This document shows positions 25,324 through 34,648 of a stretch of 64,000 nucleotides of DNA, piece by piece. The stretch covers positions 1-64,000 of the forward strand of contig NZ_JANKBZ010000041.1 of NCBI RefSeq assembly GCF_024623785.1. The letters are read 5' to 3'. Positions within the stretch are counted from its first letter, which is position 1. Each line of letters opens with the position of its first letter. The notes under the pieces were generated by a model. That model had not been told where the DNA came from. It saw nothing but the letters and a program-made list of their open reading frames with translations, and made no database searches. Both the position numbers and the translations under genes were made by a program. The DNA comes from Archangium lipolyticum (GTDB lineage Bacteria; Myxococcota; Myxococcia; Myxococcales; Myxococcaceae).

Positions 25324-27354
25324 ATGAATCTTGGACCCCTCGCTCCACTGCTCGTCTCCCTGCTGTCGGGTACTCCAGCCGCGGCAACGCCCGCGCAGCC
25401 CGCGCAGAAGCCCGCGACCGCCCAGGCTCCGTCCTCGGTGCCCGGCATCGCCCCCCTCCCCGGACAGCCCAACCTGCTGGCCAGCGGCGTCCCCGCCATT
25501 CCTCCCGAGCTGCGCCGCCGCGTCCTCCAGTACCTCGAGTCGCGCTCGGCGAACCTGCTGGACGTGAGCCAGGACGGCAAGCAGGTGCTCATCTCCACCC
25601 GCTTCGCCGACACCAACCAGCTCCACCTCGTGGAGCAGCCCCTGGGTGCCCGCTTCCAGCTCACCTTCACCCCGGAGCCCATCAACAGCGCGCAGTTCCT
25701 CCCCACCGACCCGCGCGTCATCTTCTTCCTGCAGGACGTGGGCGGCGGCGAGTTCTTCCAGGTGTTCCGCCTGGACCGGCGCAACGGCCGCTCCGAGCTG
25801 CTCACCGATGGCAAGAGCCGCCACGAGCAGCTCGACATCTCCGATGATGGCAGGTGGCTCGCCTACGGGAGCACCGGCCGCAACGGCAAGGACACCGACG
25901 TCTACGTGGCGCCCACGGACAACCCCAAGCAGGCCCGCCGCCTCACCGAGGCCGAGGGCACCTGGTACCCGGCCGGCTTCTCGCGCGATGGCTCGAAGCT
26001 GCTCGTCACCCAGTTCCGCGCGGCGGACGACAGCGACCTGCACGTGGTGGACGTGAAGACGGGCGAGCGCCGCCAGGTCACGCCGAAGGAGGGCAAGGGC
26101 AGCATCGACGGTGCCGCCCTCACGCCGGACGGCAGGAGCGTCTACCTCATCACCGACCGCTACAGCGACTTCGCCGAGCTCTACAAGCTGGACGTGGACA
26201 AGGCGCCCCCCACCAGCGCGCCCCCCTCCCTCACGAAGTCCATCCGCTGGAACGTGGAGGCCATCGCGCTCTCGCCGGACGGGAAGAAGCTCGCGGTGAA
26301 GACGAACGAGGACGGGTACAGCCGGCTGTACCTCCTGGACACGAAGAGCGGCGCGCTCTCGCCGGTGGAGATTCCCCAGGGCGTGATGGGCGGGCTGGGC
26401 TTCCCGCGCGGGCGCTCGGACGTGCTCGCCTACGCGTTGACCACCTCGAAGTCGCCCTCGGATGTCTACCTGCTCGACGTGCGCACGAAGAAGAGCACCC
26501 GCTGGACGCGCTCGGAGGTGGGCGGCCTGGACACGGACACCTTCGTGGAGCCCGAGCTGGTGCGCTACCCGTCCACCGACGGCGTGAAGGTCCCCGCGTT
26601 CCTCTACATGCCGCGTGGGGCCAAGGGGAAGGTGCCCGTGGTCGTCATCTGGCACGGCGGCCCCGAGGGGCAGAGCCGTCCCAACCTCAGCACCTTCATG
26701 CAGTACGCCGCGGTGGAGCTGGGCATGGCGGTGCTGGTGCCCAACGTGCGCGGCTCGGATGGCTACGGCAAGTCGTACCGCGCCATGGATGACGGGGTGA
26801 AGCGCGAGCAGAGCCTCGCGGACATCGGCGCCACGCTGGACTACATCGCCTCGCGCCCGGAGCTGGATGCCTCGCGCGTGGGCGTCTACGGCGGCTCCTA
26901 CGGCGGCTACATGGTGCTGGCCTCGGTGGCCTTCTTCCCCGAGCGCATCCGGGCCGCGGTGGACGTGGTGGGCATCTCCTCGCTCGCCACCTTCCTGCAG
27001 AACACCCAGGCCTACCGCAGGGACCTGCGCCGCGCCGAGTACGGCGACGAGCGCGATGCCGAGGTGCGCAAGGTGCAGGAGCGCATCTCACCCCTCAACG
27101 CGGTGGAGCGCATCAAGGCCGCCCTCTTCGTGCAACAGGGCGCCAATGATCCGCGCGTCCCCCAGTCCGAGGCGGAGCAGATCGTCAAGGCCGTGCGCAA
27201 CCGGGGCGCGGACGTCTGGTACATGCTCGCGCTCGACGAGGGCCACGGCTTCGGCAAGAAGGCCAACCGGGACACCATCACCATGGCGACTTTCCTCTTC
27301 CTGGAGAAGCACCTGGGCTCGCCCTCCACCGCGGCCAGCGGCTCCAGCAGGTAG
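25324..27354 (+). CDS. S9 family prolyl oligopeptidase / dipeptidyl aminopeptidase
   Basis: A 676-residue exported serine peptidase. After a signal-like N-terminus and a Pro/Ala linker, a beta-propeller covers about residues 60-400 with repeats such as ISDDGRWLAYGS, LTPDGRSVYLIT and LSPDGKKLAVKT. The catalytic domain follows: VVVIWHGGPEG, GSDGYGKSYRAMDDG, nucleophile S525 in GGSYGGYM, aspartate D609 in GANDPRVP and histidine H641 in DEGHGF. It should release dipeptides or cleave short peptides in the periplasm or outside, in keeping with a predatory lifestyle. The end runs into a hairpin shared with the convergent kinase gene. Confidence 0.9.
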   Translation: MNLGPLAPLLVSLLSGTPAAATPAQPAQKPATAQAPSSVPGIAPLPGQPNLLASGVPAIPPELRRRVLQYLESRSANLLDVSQDGKQVLISTRFADTNQLHLVEQPLGARFQLTFTPEPINSAQFLPTDPRVIFFLQDVGGGEFFQVFRLDRRNGRSELLTDGKSRHEQLDISDDGRWLAYGSTGRNGKDTDVYVAPTDNPKQARRLTEAEGTWYPAGFSRDGSKLLVTQFRAADDSDLHVVDVKTGERRQVTPKEGKGSIDGAALTPDGRSVYLITDRYSDFAELYKLDVDKAPPTSAPPSLTKSIRWNVEAIALSPDGKKLAVKTNEDGYSRLYLLDTKSGALSPVEIPQGVMGGLGFPRGRSDVLAYALTTSKSPSDVYLLDVRTKKSTRWTRSEVGGLDTDTFVEPELVRYPSTDGVKVPAFLYMPRGAKGKVPVVVIWHGGPEGQSRPNLSTFMQYAAVELGMAVLVPNVRGSDGYGKSYRAMDDGVKREQSLADIGATLDYIASRPELDASRVGVYGGSYGGYMVLASVAFFPERIRAAVDVVGISSLATFLQNTQAYRRDLRRAEYGDERDAEVRKVQERISPLNAVERIKAALFVQQGANDPRVPQSEAEQIVKAVRNRGADVWYMLALDEGHGFGKKANRDTITMATFLFLEKHLGSPSTAASGSSR

Positions 27355-27365
27355 CGGCCCCAGGC

Positions 27366-27400
27366 GGGGATGACCGGCACCCGTTCGCCGGCTCATCCCC
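27366..27400. terminator. Bidirectional hairpin between peptidase and kinase genes
   Basis: GGGGATGACCGGC pairs with GCCGGCTCATCCCC across an 8-base loop, one base unpaired. It contains the stop codon of the minus-strand kinase and lies 12 bp after the peptidase stop. It suits two-way termination. Confidence 0.6.
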
Positions 27401-30400
27401 CCCCGCGGGGCAGTAGCACGCGGAAGGTGGAGCCCTGGCCGAGCTGGCTGCTCACGGAGATGTGGCCGCCCATGGCCTCGATGATCTGCCGGGAGATCCA
27501 CAGCCCCAGGCCGAAGCCGCCGTAGTGGCGCTCGGACACCGCGCGCTCGAAGCGGCCGAAGACGCGCTCCAGGTGCTCGGGGGCGATGCCGATACCCGAG
27601 TCCCGCACGACCAGGCGGGCCTCCCCACCCTCTCCATCCACGGTGAGCTCGATGGGGTTGCCCTGCCCGTACTTCACCGCGTTGGAGATGAGGTTCGTCA
27701 CCACCTGCTCCAGCCGCAGCCGGTCCCACTGGCCGGAGATGGGCTCCGGGGCACTCAGCGTCAGGCGCGAGCCGGTGCGCGCCAGCTCCTGCTCGAAGCG
27801 CTCCGCCACCTCGCGCGTCAGGGTGGCCAGGTCCAGCGACTCCGGCCGCAGCACGAGCCGGCCCTCGTCCAGCCGGGACACGTCCAGCAGGTCGTTGACG
27901 AGGTGCATCTGTCGCTTCACCTGCCGGTCCATCACCTCCAGGGCCCGGCGCAGCCGCTCCGGGGGGAGGCCGTCGGGGCCGCGGGTGAGCGCCCCCAACA
28001 GGCCCTGCACCTGAAGCTGGAGGGAGGTGATGGGTGTGCGCAGCTCGTGGCTGGCGATGGAGAGGAACTCCTCACGTATCCGGATGGCCTCGCGTGCGTC
28101 GCGGTAGAGGCGCGCGTTGTCGAGGGCCAGGGCCGCGCGCCGGGCGAGCTCCTGCGCCATCGACAAATCCTGTGCGTCGTAGTCGTGGTGGGAGGACACG
28201 AAGGAGAGCGCGCCCAGCGTCTGGCCTCGCACCAGCAGGGGCACGCACAGGTAGGAGTGCGTGGTCAGCTCGCACGGGAGCAGGGGCCCCTCGAGGGGCG
28301 GAGGAGGGCGGGCCGAGCGGTCCGTGCACAGCTCGGGTTGTCCCGAGAGGATGACGCGTGAGACGGCGGAGCCACCAGGCGCCAGCGGCCCCAGCACGCG
28401 CGGCGGCTCCCGATGGCCTCCCTCGCAGGCGGTGGCCACGCACCTCACCGTGCCTTCTTCGCCGAGCAGGTACACGTGGCAGCCGTCGGCGTAGGTGGGG
28501 ACGGCCAGGTGGGCGATCCGCTCCAGCGTCACCTCATGGTCCAGCGAGCTGGCCAGCAGGGTGCTGGCCTCCGCGAGGAAGCGCAGGGCCTCCTCGGCGC
28601 GCTTGCGCTCGGTGATGTCCGCCAGCACCGCCAGGCACAGCCGCTGGTCGCCCGCCACCTGCACCGAGGTGCTCCACATGGCCACGTCGAGCAGGGAGCC
28701 GTCGCGCCGCTGGCGGCGCAGCTCCCGGCCGAGGATGGACTCGCCGCGGGCGACGCACGCGAGGTGCTCGTTCAGCTCCGCCTGCTTGTCCTCGGGGACG
28801 ATGGGGGAGCGGCGGCCGAGCACCTCCTCGGCCTTCCAGCCGAAGATGCTCTCCGCGGCGGGGTTCCACAGCCGCACCGTGCCATCCAGCGCCAGCAGGA
28901 CGATGGCCATGGGCGAGGACTCGATGATGGCCCGCAGCGTGTGGTGGGCGTCGCGCAGCGCCTCGCGGGCCTGTCGCTCCTGCTCGAAGAGCCGGGCGCG
29001 CTCGAGGGCCTGGGCGGCGTGGTGGGCCAGCAGCGAGAGGAAGACGCGCTCGTCGTCGTCGAAGTGGTGCACCCCCCGGAAGCCGAAGGCGATCCCTCCC
29101 AGGCTGCGCCCGTCCACCATCAGTGGCAGGCATGCCAGGGCGATGGGGGTCTCGGCCATCGTCGTCGCGCGCAGCCGCTGCTCCGTCAGGGGATGGCGCC
29201 GGGCGAGCTCCTCGCGCGACTCGAGCCACGCCGGCTCCCCCCGCCGGATGATGTCCTCCAGGAGGCTGCCCTGTTCCAGCGGTGCCTGGTTCGCCGAATG
29301 GGCCACATCCAGCGGCAGCCCCACGCTGCGCAGCAACCGGGCGTGTTTGCCGGACTCGTCCGCGAGCCAGAGGCACGCCAGCTGGGCGCCGATGGCCGCC
29401 ACGCCCTGGTCGAAGACGACCTCCGCCACGCGCGGGGCGGTGAGTACCTGGGAGAGGGCCGAGTTGAGCGTCTGCAGGCGGGCGGTGCGCGCCGCGACGC
29501 GCTCGGCGCGGGTGCGGGCCTGCTGCGCGGACTCGTAGAGCCAGGCGCGCTCCAGGGCCTGGGCGCTCTGCCGGGCCAGGTCCAGCAGCAGTCCCCGCTC
29601 GTCCGGGTTGAAGGTCCTGTGCGTGTCGAAGCCGAAGCCGATGACCCCCAGCGCCCGCCCCCGGAGCCGCAGCGGCAGGGCGACCACGGCCCGGGTCATG
29701 TCCGGCTCCGCGATGAGGGAGCTCGGGAAGGACTGGGTGAGGGCCTCGCGCGACTCGAGCCACACCGGCTCGCCCGTGCAGTACGCCATCACCACGGGCA
29801 GCGGCGCGCTGAGAGGGATGCGGGGACTTCTCGCCAGGGTCGAGAGCGAGACTCCCCGCTGGCTCACCACCTCCAGCTGCTCGGGGTCCTCCTCCAGCCG
29901 GGTGGCCATCACGGCCCGGTCCGCGCCAATGGCGGCGATCATCTCCTCGACGACGACGCGGGCCACGTCCGCGGAGGTGATGGCCTCGCTGAGGGCGACG
30001 GTGACGCGCTGCAGGCGGGCGAGCCGCTCGGCGGCCACCTCCGCCGCGTGCCGGGCCCGGCGCTCGGCCTCGTGGGCGCGCGCCAGGTCCAGCGCCAACC
30101 CCGCGCGGTCCGCCAGCTCCTGCATCAGCAGCTGCTCGGCGAGCTCGAAGGGCGGTGCTTCCGGTCCCCGATAGATGGCGAGGGTGCCCATCATGCGCTG
30201 GCGCGCGCGCAGCGGCAGCACCAGCAGGTGGGCGGGGGTCGAGGACGCGAGCTGACTCCCGGCCGGAACGTGCTGCGGGTGCTCGGCCCGTAGCTGGTTC
30301 TGCAGCTCGGCCAACTGCACCGGGGAGTAATGAATGGCGTGGCCGGTGACCAGCACCTCGGCGTGGACGCCCCGGTCCGCGGGCTGCGGGATGGAGGCGA

Positions 30401-30665
30401 GGTGCTCCATGAGGGCGCGCACCTCCGGGGCCGTGTGCGCCGAGGCCACCGAGTGCAGCCATCTGCCGTCCTTGGACAGCAGCCGCACCGAACAGGCCTG
30501 GCTCAGCCGGGGGACCATCAGCGCACACAGGCGCTCCAGCACCGCGGTCGGTTCCAGGCCGGCGTCGGCGAGCCGCTGGGACGCGTCCACGAGCAGCGCC
30601 AGCCGCTGGGCATCCGGTGTCCCGGACTCCCGCGCGCTCGCCTCTCTCGCTCCAGCAGCCACCAT
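27393..30665 (-). CDS. Soluble sensor histidine kinase with GAF and PAS domains
   Basis: A 1090-residue kinase. Three GAF-like domains occupy about residues 20-200, 210-370 and 380-560 (the second and third share the GEP-WLESRExL stretch and an ALGVIGFGF/LGGIAFGF strand). A PAS domain follows (IIESSPMAIVLLALDGT), then a fourth GAF, then HisKA with H873 in SHELRTP, the N-box NLISNAVKYG, DSGIGIAP and GFGLGLWI. No TM segments. It has no adjacent response regulator. The ATG at 30665 is used; a GTG at 30677 is possible and the frame stays open beyond. The shared GEP-WLESREEL block suggests internal duplication of GAF units. Confidence 0.87.
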   Translation of the reverse strand: MVAAGAREASARESGTPDAQRLALLVDASQRLADAGLEPTAVLERLCALMVPRLSQACSVRLLSKDGRWLHSVASAHTAPEVRALMEHLASIPQPADRGVHAEVLVTGHAIHYSPVQLAELQNQLRAEHPQHVPAGSQLASSTPAHLLVLPLRARQRMMGTLAIYRGPEAPPFELAEQLLMQELADRAGLALDLARAHEAERRARHAAEVAAERLARLQRVTVALSEAITSADVARVVVEEMIAAIGADRAVMATRLEEDPEQLEVVSQRGVSLSTLARSPRIPLSAPLPVVMAYCTGEPVWLESREALTQSFPSSLIAEPDMTRAVVALPLRLRGRALGVIGFGFDTHRTFNPDERGLLLDLARQSAQALERAWLYESAQQARTRAERVAARTARLQTLNSALSQVLTAPRVAEVVFDQGVAAIGAQLACLWLADESGKHARLLRSVGLPLDVAHSANQAPLEQGSLLEDIIRRGEPAWLESREELARRHPLTEQRLRATTMAETPIALACLPLMVDGRSLGGIAFGFRGVHHFDDDERVFLSLLAHHAAQALERARLFEQERQAREALRDAHHTLRAIIESSPMAIVLLALDGTVRLWNPAAESIFGWKAEEVLGRRSPIVPEDKQAELNEHLACVARGESILGRELRRQRRDGSLLDVAMWSTSVQVAGDQRLCLAVLADITERKRAEEALRFLAEASTLLASSLDHEVTLERIAHLAVPTYADGCHVYLLGEEGTVRCVATACEGGHREPPRVLGPLAPGGSAVSRVILSGQPELCTDRSARPPPPLEGPLLPCELTTHSYLCVPLLVRGQTLGALSFVSSHHDYDAQDLSMAQELARRAALALDNARLYRDAREAIRIREEFLSIASHELRTPITSLQLQVQGLLGALTRGPDGLPPERLRRALEVMDRQVKRQMHLVNDLLDVSRLDEGRLVLRPESLDLATLTREVAERFEQELARTGSRLTLSAPEPISGQWDRLRLEQVVTNLISNAVKYGQGNPIELTVDGEGGEARLVVRDSGIGIAPEHLERVFGRFERAVSERHYGGFGLGLWISRQIIEAMGGHISVSSQLGQGSTFRVLLPRGGG

Positions 30666-31114
30666 GCGGTCACCCACCTGCCCTGCGGTGCATGTGAGCA
30701 GAAACGAAGAGCCGAGAGAATCCAGTAGGTTGGACAACCCATCGCCTCCCGCGGGGGAACGATGGATTCCGGACGCATGGCGGCCCTCCTGTGCCTGGGT
30801 CGAAGCATTCCTACCATGCAAAACAAGCAAATCAAGAAAAATCCGATGCTGGGATGGCGAGCCTGGCTCCCTGTCCTCACCCCCGTCTCGGATTGCCTCA
30901 GGGTGAGAAACGCTCGCGGGTGACGGTGCTACAGCTCCTTGGGGAGGGATGAACGTCGGTGGTGGACGGGTCCTCCCCCGGTTTCGTCGGAGAGCGGACG
31001 CAGGGCGCTGGCCCGCTGGACATTGCACGCGCGGCACGCTCCTCGCGCATGGAGTCGCATCACTACTGATGTCCCCACGCGCGGGTACCCCCTTTCCCGC
31101 GCTGGGGAACTTCC
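30666..31114. other. Gap between divergent kinase and lipoprotein genes
   Basis: About 450 bp with no supported gene. The most notable part is an AT-rich block near 30813-30850 (AAAACAAGCAAATCAAGAAAA), unusual in this genome. Read on the minus strand it gives a TTGATT and, 16 bases on, TAGGAA, a weak promoter for the kinase with a leader of about 130 bases. Nothing clear was found for the plus-strand gene. Confidence 0.4.
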
Positions 31115-33301
31115 ATGCTCGATACGTGTCCGCCCGCTCGCTCGCCGGGCGTCCTCACAGGACTTGGCGTGCCGTTGTCCGTCCTGCTGCTCGTTGGTTT
31201 CGGGTCCGGCTGTGGTGGTTACTACGAGGAGTCCGATGGGTCGCACGGCATGGCGCCCGTGCTGGAGACGGCGACCCCGTCCGCGGAGGACCTTCCGGCG
31301 GCGCCTCCTGCGCCTCCCTCCGGTCCTCCCCGGGGGGGCTTCGTCATCGTGACGGGTGATGACGCCGACGACCTGTGGCACTGCGAGGAGAGCCGCTGCG
31401 GAGGCCTCTACCCCTCGCTCTTCCGCTCCGCGCTCTCCCGCTCCAAGTCGGGCGGCACCGGCATCCTCGCCATCGGCGTCAATGGGGGACAGGCCCTCGC
31501 CGCCTTCAACAGCTGGAACAACACCGGTCATGGCGGCCCGGGAGCGCGTGTCACCCATGTGCGCTCGGTCGAGGACATCGCCAAGGTGGACTTCAACCGC
31601 TTCGCCTTCCTCTACCTGCCGTCGGCGGAGCGGCACACCCTGGGCGGCCTCACCGCGCAGCAGATTCTCGCGCTCAACGCGCGCCAGCCGGACATCGCCC
31701 ACTTCGTCAACGTGCGGGGCGGCTCGCTCATCGCGCTCACCCAGGCCGAGGTCTCCGGAGGGTGGGGTTTCCTCCCCATGCCGCTGCAGATGGAGGACAT
31801 CCCCTTCGATGTGGCCGAGCCCACCGCGGAGCTTCACGAGTTCGCGCCCACCATCAGCGCCTTCGAGCTCAGCCACAAGTCCTTCCACAACGTCTTCACC
31901 GGGCCGAGCGGCTACTCGGGCCTGCACGTGCTCGCCTACAACAACGAGGCGTACAACCCGCATGCTGGCAAGCCGGTGATGCTCGGTGGCACCGCCGTCA
32001 TCCTCAGCGCGGAGGACTGCGCCGATGGGCTCGACAATGACGGGGACGGCGCGGTGGACGGACAGGACACGGACTGCCAGGTGTGCGGCAACGGCCGTGT
32101 CGACCCGGGCGAGGCGTGCGATGACGGCAACCAGACGGGTGGGGATGGTTGCGGTGCGACGTGCCAGAAGGAGAACCGCGCGCCCGAGGCCACCTGCCAC
32201 GACGTCTCCGTGTGCACCGACCCGGGCGTGTGCATCGCCACCGTGACGGACATGGCCACCGCCGTGGACCCGGATGGGGACTCCGTGTCGTGGGACGCAC
32301 ACCCGATGGGCCCGTATGCCCCGGGCGTGCACGGCGTCTGCATGACCGCTTCGGATGGTAAGGCGCAGGACTCCTGCTGGTCCAAGGTGACGGTGCGCGA
32401 CTGCGAGGCCCCGGCGCTCGCCTGCCCGGGAGACTTCCGCGTGGAGTGCTCCGGCCAGGGCCAGGCACTCGTGACGCCGCCCCAGGCCACCGCCACCGAC
32501 AACTGCGGCTCCGCGAGCGTCACCCAGCCCGAGGCCGTCACCCTGCCGCTCGGCGCGCACACGCTCGGCTACTCCGCGATGGATGCCTCCGGCAACACGG
32601 CGACCTGCGCTCCCACCGTGACGGTGGTGGACACGACGGCGCCCATGCTCCTGTGCCCCGAGCCCATCGTCGCCGAGTGCACCGGCCGCAACTCCGCCTA
32701 TGTCGTGCCGGGCGTGGCCACCGCCTTCGATGTCTGCACCGGGTCCCAGGTCTCCGGCCCCATGCCGGACTGGTACGCGCTCGGCGCCAATACCGTGCGT
32801 TACACGGCGCGGGACAGCGCGGGCAACGAGGCCTCGTGCACCACCACCGTCCAGGTGGTCGACCAGACGCCCCCCGTGGTCACCGTGACGCCGCCCGCGC
32901 CCCTGTGGCCCGCGGACCAGCTCTACCGCACCATCCGCCTCGAGGACTGCATCGTGGTGCATGACCAGTGCAGCGGTGGGCTCACCCAGACGGGGGCCAC
33001 CGCCACCATCTCCTGCGTCTCCTCCGACGAGGCCCAGGGCGAGGGCGAGCCGGATGTCGTCTTCGTGGACGCCACCACGGTGAAGGTCCGCGCGGACCGG
33101 CTGGCCGACGGGAATGGCCGCGCGTACTCGCTCCACTTCGAGGTGCGCGACACGTCCGGCAATGTCACCCGCGGCATGTGTCCGGTGGGGGTGCCCGTGG
33201 TTCGCAACGGTGCTCCCGTGGTCGACAGTGGTGAGAAGTGGCGCTCGTGCCGTCCGGTGGGCGGTGCGTTCGACTGGAAGCACATCTCCGTGGCGGAGTG
33301 A
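31115..33301 (+). CDS. Secreted lipoprotein with DUF4215 motif and HYR-like repeats
   Basis: A 728-residue protein with a hydrophobic N-terminus and lipobox-like GSGC near residue 33. An N-terminal domain (about 75-290) contains FVIVTGDDADDLWHCEES and later GKPVMLGGTAVILS; I do not recognise it, though it looks like a beta-sheet/phosphatase or amidotransferase-like fold. A Ca-binding-type DGLDNDGDGAVDGQDTDC follows, then the DUF4215 cysteine cluster (CGNGRVDPGEACDDGN...GDGCGATCQ). The remainder has HYR-like repeats (about 400-680), each with DxxAPxLxCP and DxSGNxAxC patterns. The order is typical of myxobacterial surface proteins. No partner gene is adjacent. Confidence 0.75.
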   Translation: MLDTCPPARSPGVLTGLGVPLSVLLLVGFGSGCGGYYEESDGSHGMAPVLETATPSAEDLPAAPPAPPSGPPRGGFVIVTGDDADDLWHCEESRCGGLYPSLFRSALSRSKSGGTGILAIGVNGGQALAAFNSWNNTGHGGPGARVTHVRSVEDIAKVDFNRFAFLYLPSAERHTLGGLTAQQILALNARQPDIAHFVNVRGGSLIALTQAEVSGGWGFLPMPLQMEDIPFDVAEPTAELHEFAPTISAFELSHKSFHNVFTGPSGYSGLHVLAYNNEAYNPHAGKPVMLGGTAVILSAEDCADGLDNDGDGAVDGQDTDCQVCGNGRVDPGEACDDGNQTGGDGCGATCQKENRAPEATCHDVSVCTDPGVCIATVTDMATAVDPDGDSVSWDAHPMGPYAPGVHGVCMTASDGKAQDSCWSKVTVRDCEAPALACPGDFRVECSGQGQALVTPPQATATDNCGSASVTQPEAVTLPLGAHTLGYSAMDASGNTATCAPTVTVVDTTAPMLLCPEPIVAECTGRNSAYVVPGVATAFDVCTGSQVSGPMPDWYALGANTVRYTARDSAGNEASCTTTVQVVDQTPPVVTVTPPAPLWPADQLYRTIRLEDCIVVHDQCSGGLTQTGATATISCVSSDEAQGEGEPDVVFVDATTVKVRADRLADGNGRAYSLHFEVRDTSGNVTRGMCPVGVPVVRNGAPVVDSGEKWRSCRPVGGAFDWKHISVAE

Positions 33302-33310
33302 GGTCCGCCA
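33291..33310. terminator. Short hairpin between convergent genes
   Basis: TGGCGGA and TCCGCCA form a 7-bp stem around GTGAGG, spanning the stop codon of the lipoprotein gene and ending at the stop codon of the CNNM-type gene. It likely ends both transcripts although no U-tract is seen. Confidence 0.45.
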
Positions 33311-34648
33311 TCAGTGGGGTTGCGCGGCGCTCTCCTCGGGCGCCGCGTGGTCCGGTGGCGCGAGGCGCTGGATGCGGCACTCCTTCACCCCGCGGCCCTC
33401 CACGTTCGTCACCTCGAGGCGGACCTCGCCGTAGTCGACCACGTCGCCCACGTGCGGAGGCCGGCCCAGCAGGGCGAGCACGAGCCCGCTCACGGTGTCC
33501 ACCTCGTCGTGAGTGAGATCGAGCCCCAGCTGCTTGCCCACCTCGTCGAGCCGGCGGATGCCCTCGGCGATGAGGTGGCCATCTCCATCCGACTGGAGGA
33601 CGGGCGCGGTGGGGACTCCCTCGTCGATGTCGCCCACCACCTCCTCGAAGAGGTCCTCGATGGTGAGCAGGCCCGCGGTACCTCCGAGCTCATCCATCAC
33701 CACGACCATCTGGGTCTTCTCGCGGCGCATCACGGACAGCACGTCGTCGAGCCGGACCGTGCGCGGCACGAAGGGCACCGGCCGCACGCGCGCGTACGTC
33801 AGCGGGTCTCCCGAGGACAGGACGCGCAGCAGGTCCTTGATGTGCACCATGCCCACGATGTGGTCGAGGTCCTTCGCATACACGGGGTAGCGCGTGTGGT
33901 TGGACTGCCGCAGCACGCCGCGCACCACCTCCGGCGAGGCACCCAGCGGAATTCCCAGCAGGCGGACGCGGGGCGTGGCGGCTTCTCCAGCGGTCCGCTC
34001 TCCGAAGCGCAGGAGCTCCTTCATGACCTGGCCCGACTCCTGGCGCAGGTGCCCCGCGTGCTGGCTCTCCTCGACGACGAAGCGCAGCTCCTCCGGCGAG
34101 TGGCTCGTGGAGCCGCCGGTACGGCGCACGCCCATGAGGCGCAGCACCCCGTTGCCCATGGAGTTCAGCAGGACGACCACGGGGAACAGGACCGTGCTCA
34201 CCCACCGGATGGGCGTGCTGATCCACAGCGCGGAGTGCTCCGCGCGGTGCAGCGCGAGCGTCTTGGGAATCATCTCGCCGAGCACGATGTGCAGGTACGT
34301 CAGCAGGGTGACGGAGAGGATGCTCGCCAGCGTGTGGGCGGCGGCCCACCGCGAGCCTCCGAGCGACTCCAGGAGGGACGCCAGCCACTCGGCCACCACG
34401 TGCTCGCCGTACATGCCGAGCCCGAGGCTCGCGAACGTGATGCCCACCTGGGCGGTGGCGATGTAGCGGTCCTGTTGCCTGGGGTCGCGCAGCAGCTCGC
34501 GCACGCGCAGGGCGCGCTTGCTGCCCTTCTCCGCGCGGCGGTCGATGGCGGTGCGCGGCGCGCCGAGCAGGGAGAACTCGGCGGCGACGAAGAACGCGTT
34601 GACGAGGATGAGCAGCGCGATGACGAACGGCGCGACGAGGTCATGCAT
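33311..34648 (-). CDS. CNNM/CorC (hemolysin C-like) transporter, full-length
   Basis: A 445-residue integral membrane protein of the CNNM/CorC family implicated in magnesium or sodium/cobalt transport. The N-terminal DUF21 domain (about 1-190) has three to four TM segments with NAFFVAAEFSLLGAPRTAI and LGEMIPKTLALH. Two CBS motifs follow (RYPVYAKDLDHIVGMVHIKDLL; MVVVMDELGGTAGLLTIEDLFEEVVGDI). A CorC_HlyC domain (about 355-430) ends the protein (LIAEGIRRLDEVGKQLGL). The ATG at 34648 overlaps the stop of its upstream paralogue by 8 bp, so the pair is translationally coupled. Confidence 0.88.
   Translation of the reverse strand: MHDLVAPFVIALLILVNAFFVAAEFSLLGAPRTAIDRRAEKGSKRALRVRELLRDPRQQDRYIATAQVGITFASLGLGMYGEHVVAEWLASLLESLGGSRWAAAHTLASILSVTLLTYLHIVLGEMIPKTLALHRAEHSALWISTPIRWVSTVLFPVVVLLNSMGNGVLRLMGVRRTGGSTSHSPEELRFVVEESQHAGHLRQESGQVMKELLRFGERTAGEAATPRVRLLGIPLGASPEVVRGVLRQSNHTRYPVYAKDLDHIVGMVHIKDLLRVLSSGDPLTYARVRPVPFVPRTVRLDDVLSVMRREKTQMVVVMDELGGTAGLLTIEDLFEEVVGDIDEGVPTAPVLQSDGDGHLIAEGIRRLDEVGKQLGLDLTHDEVDTVSGLVLALLGRPPHVGDVVDYGEVRLEVTNVEGRGVKECRIQRLAPPDHAAPEESAAQPH

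Noticed and set aside
30949-31359. Small plus-strand gene in the kinase/lipoprotein gap (start after GGGGAGGG)
   Set aside because: A ribosome-site-like sequence precedes an ATG, but the product is Arg/Trp/Gly-rich without pattern and overlaps the well-supported lipoprotein gene out of frame.
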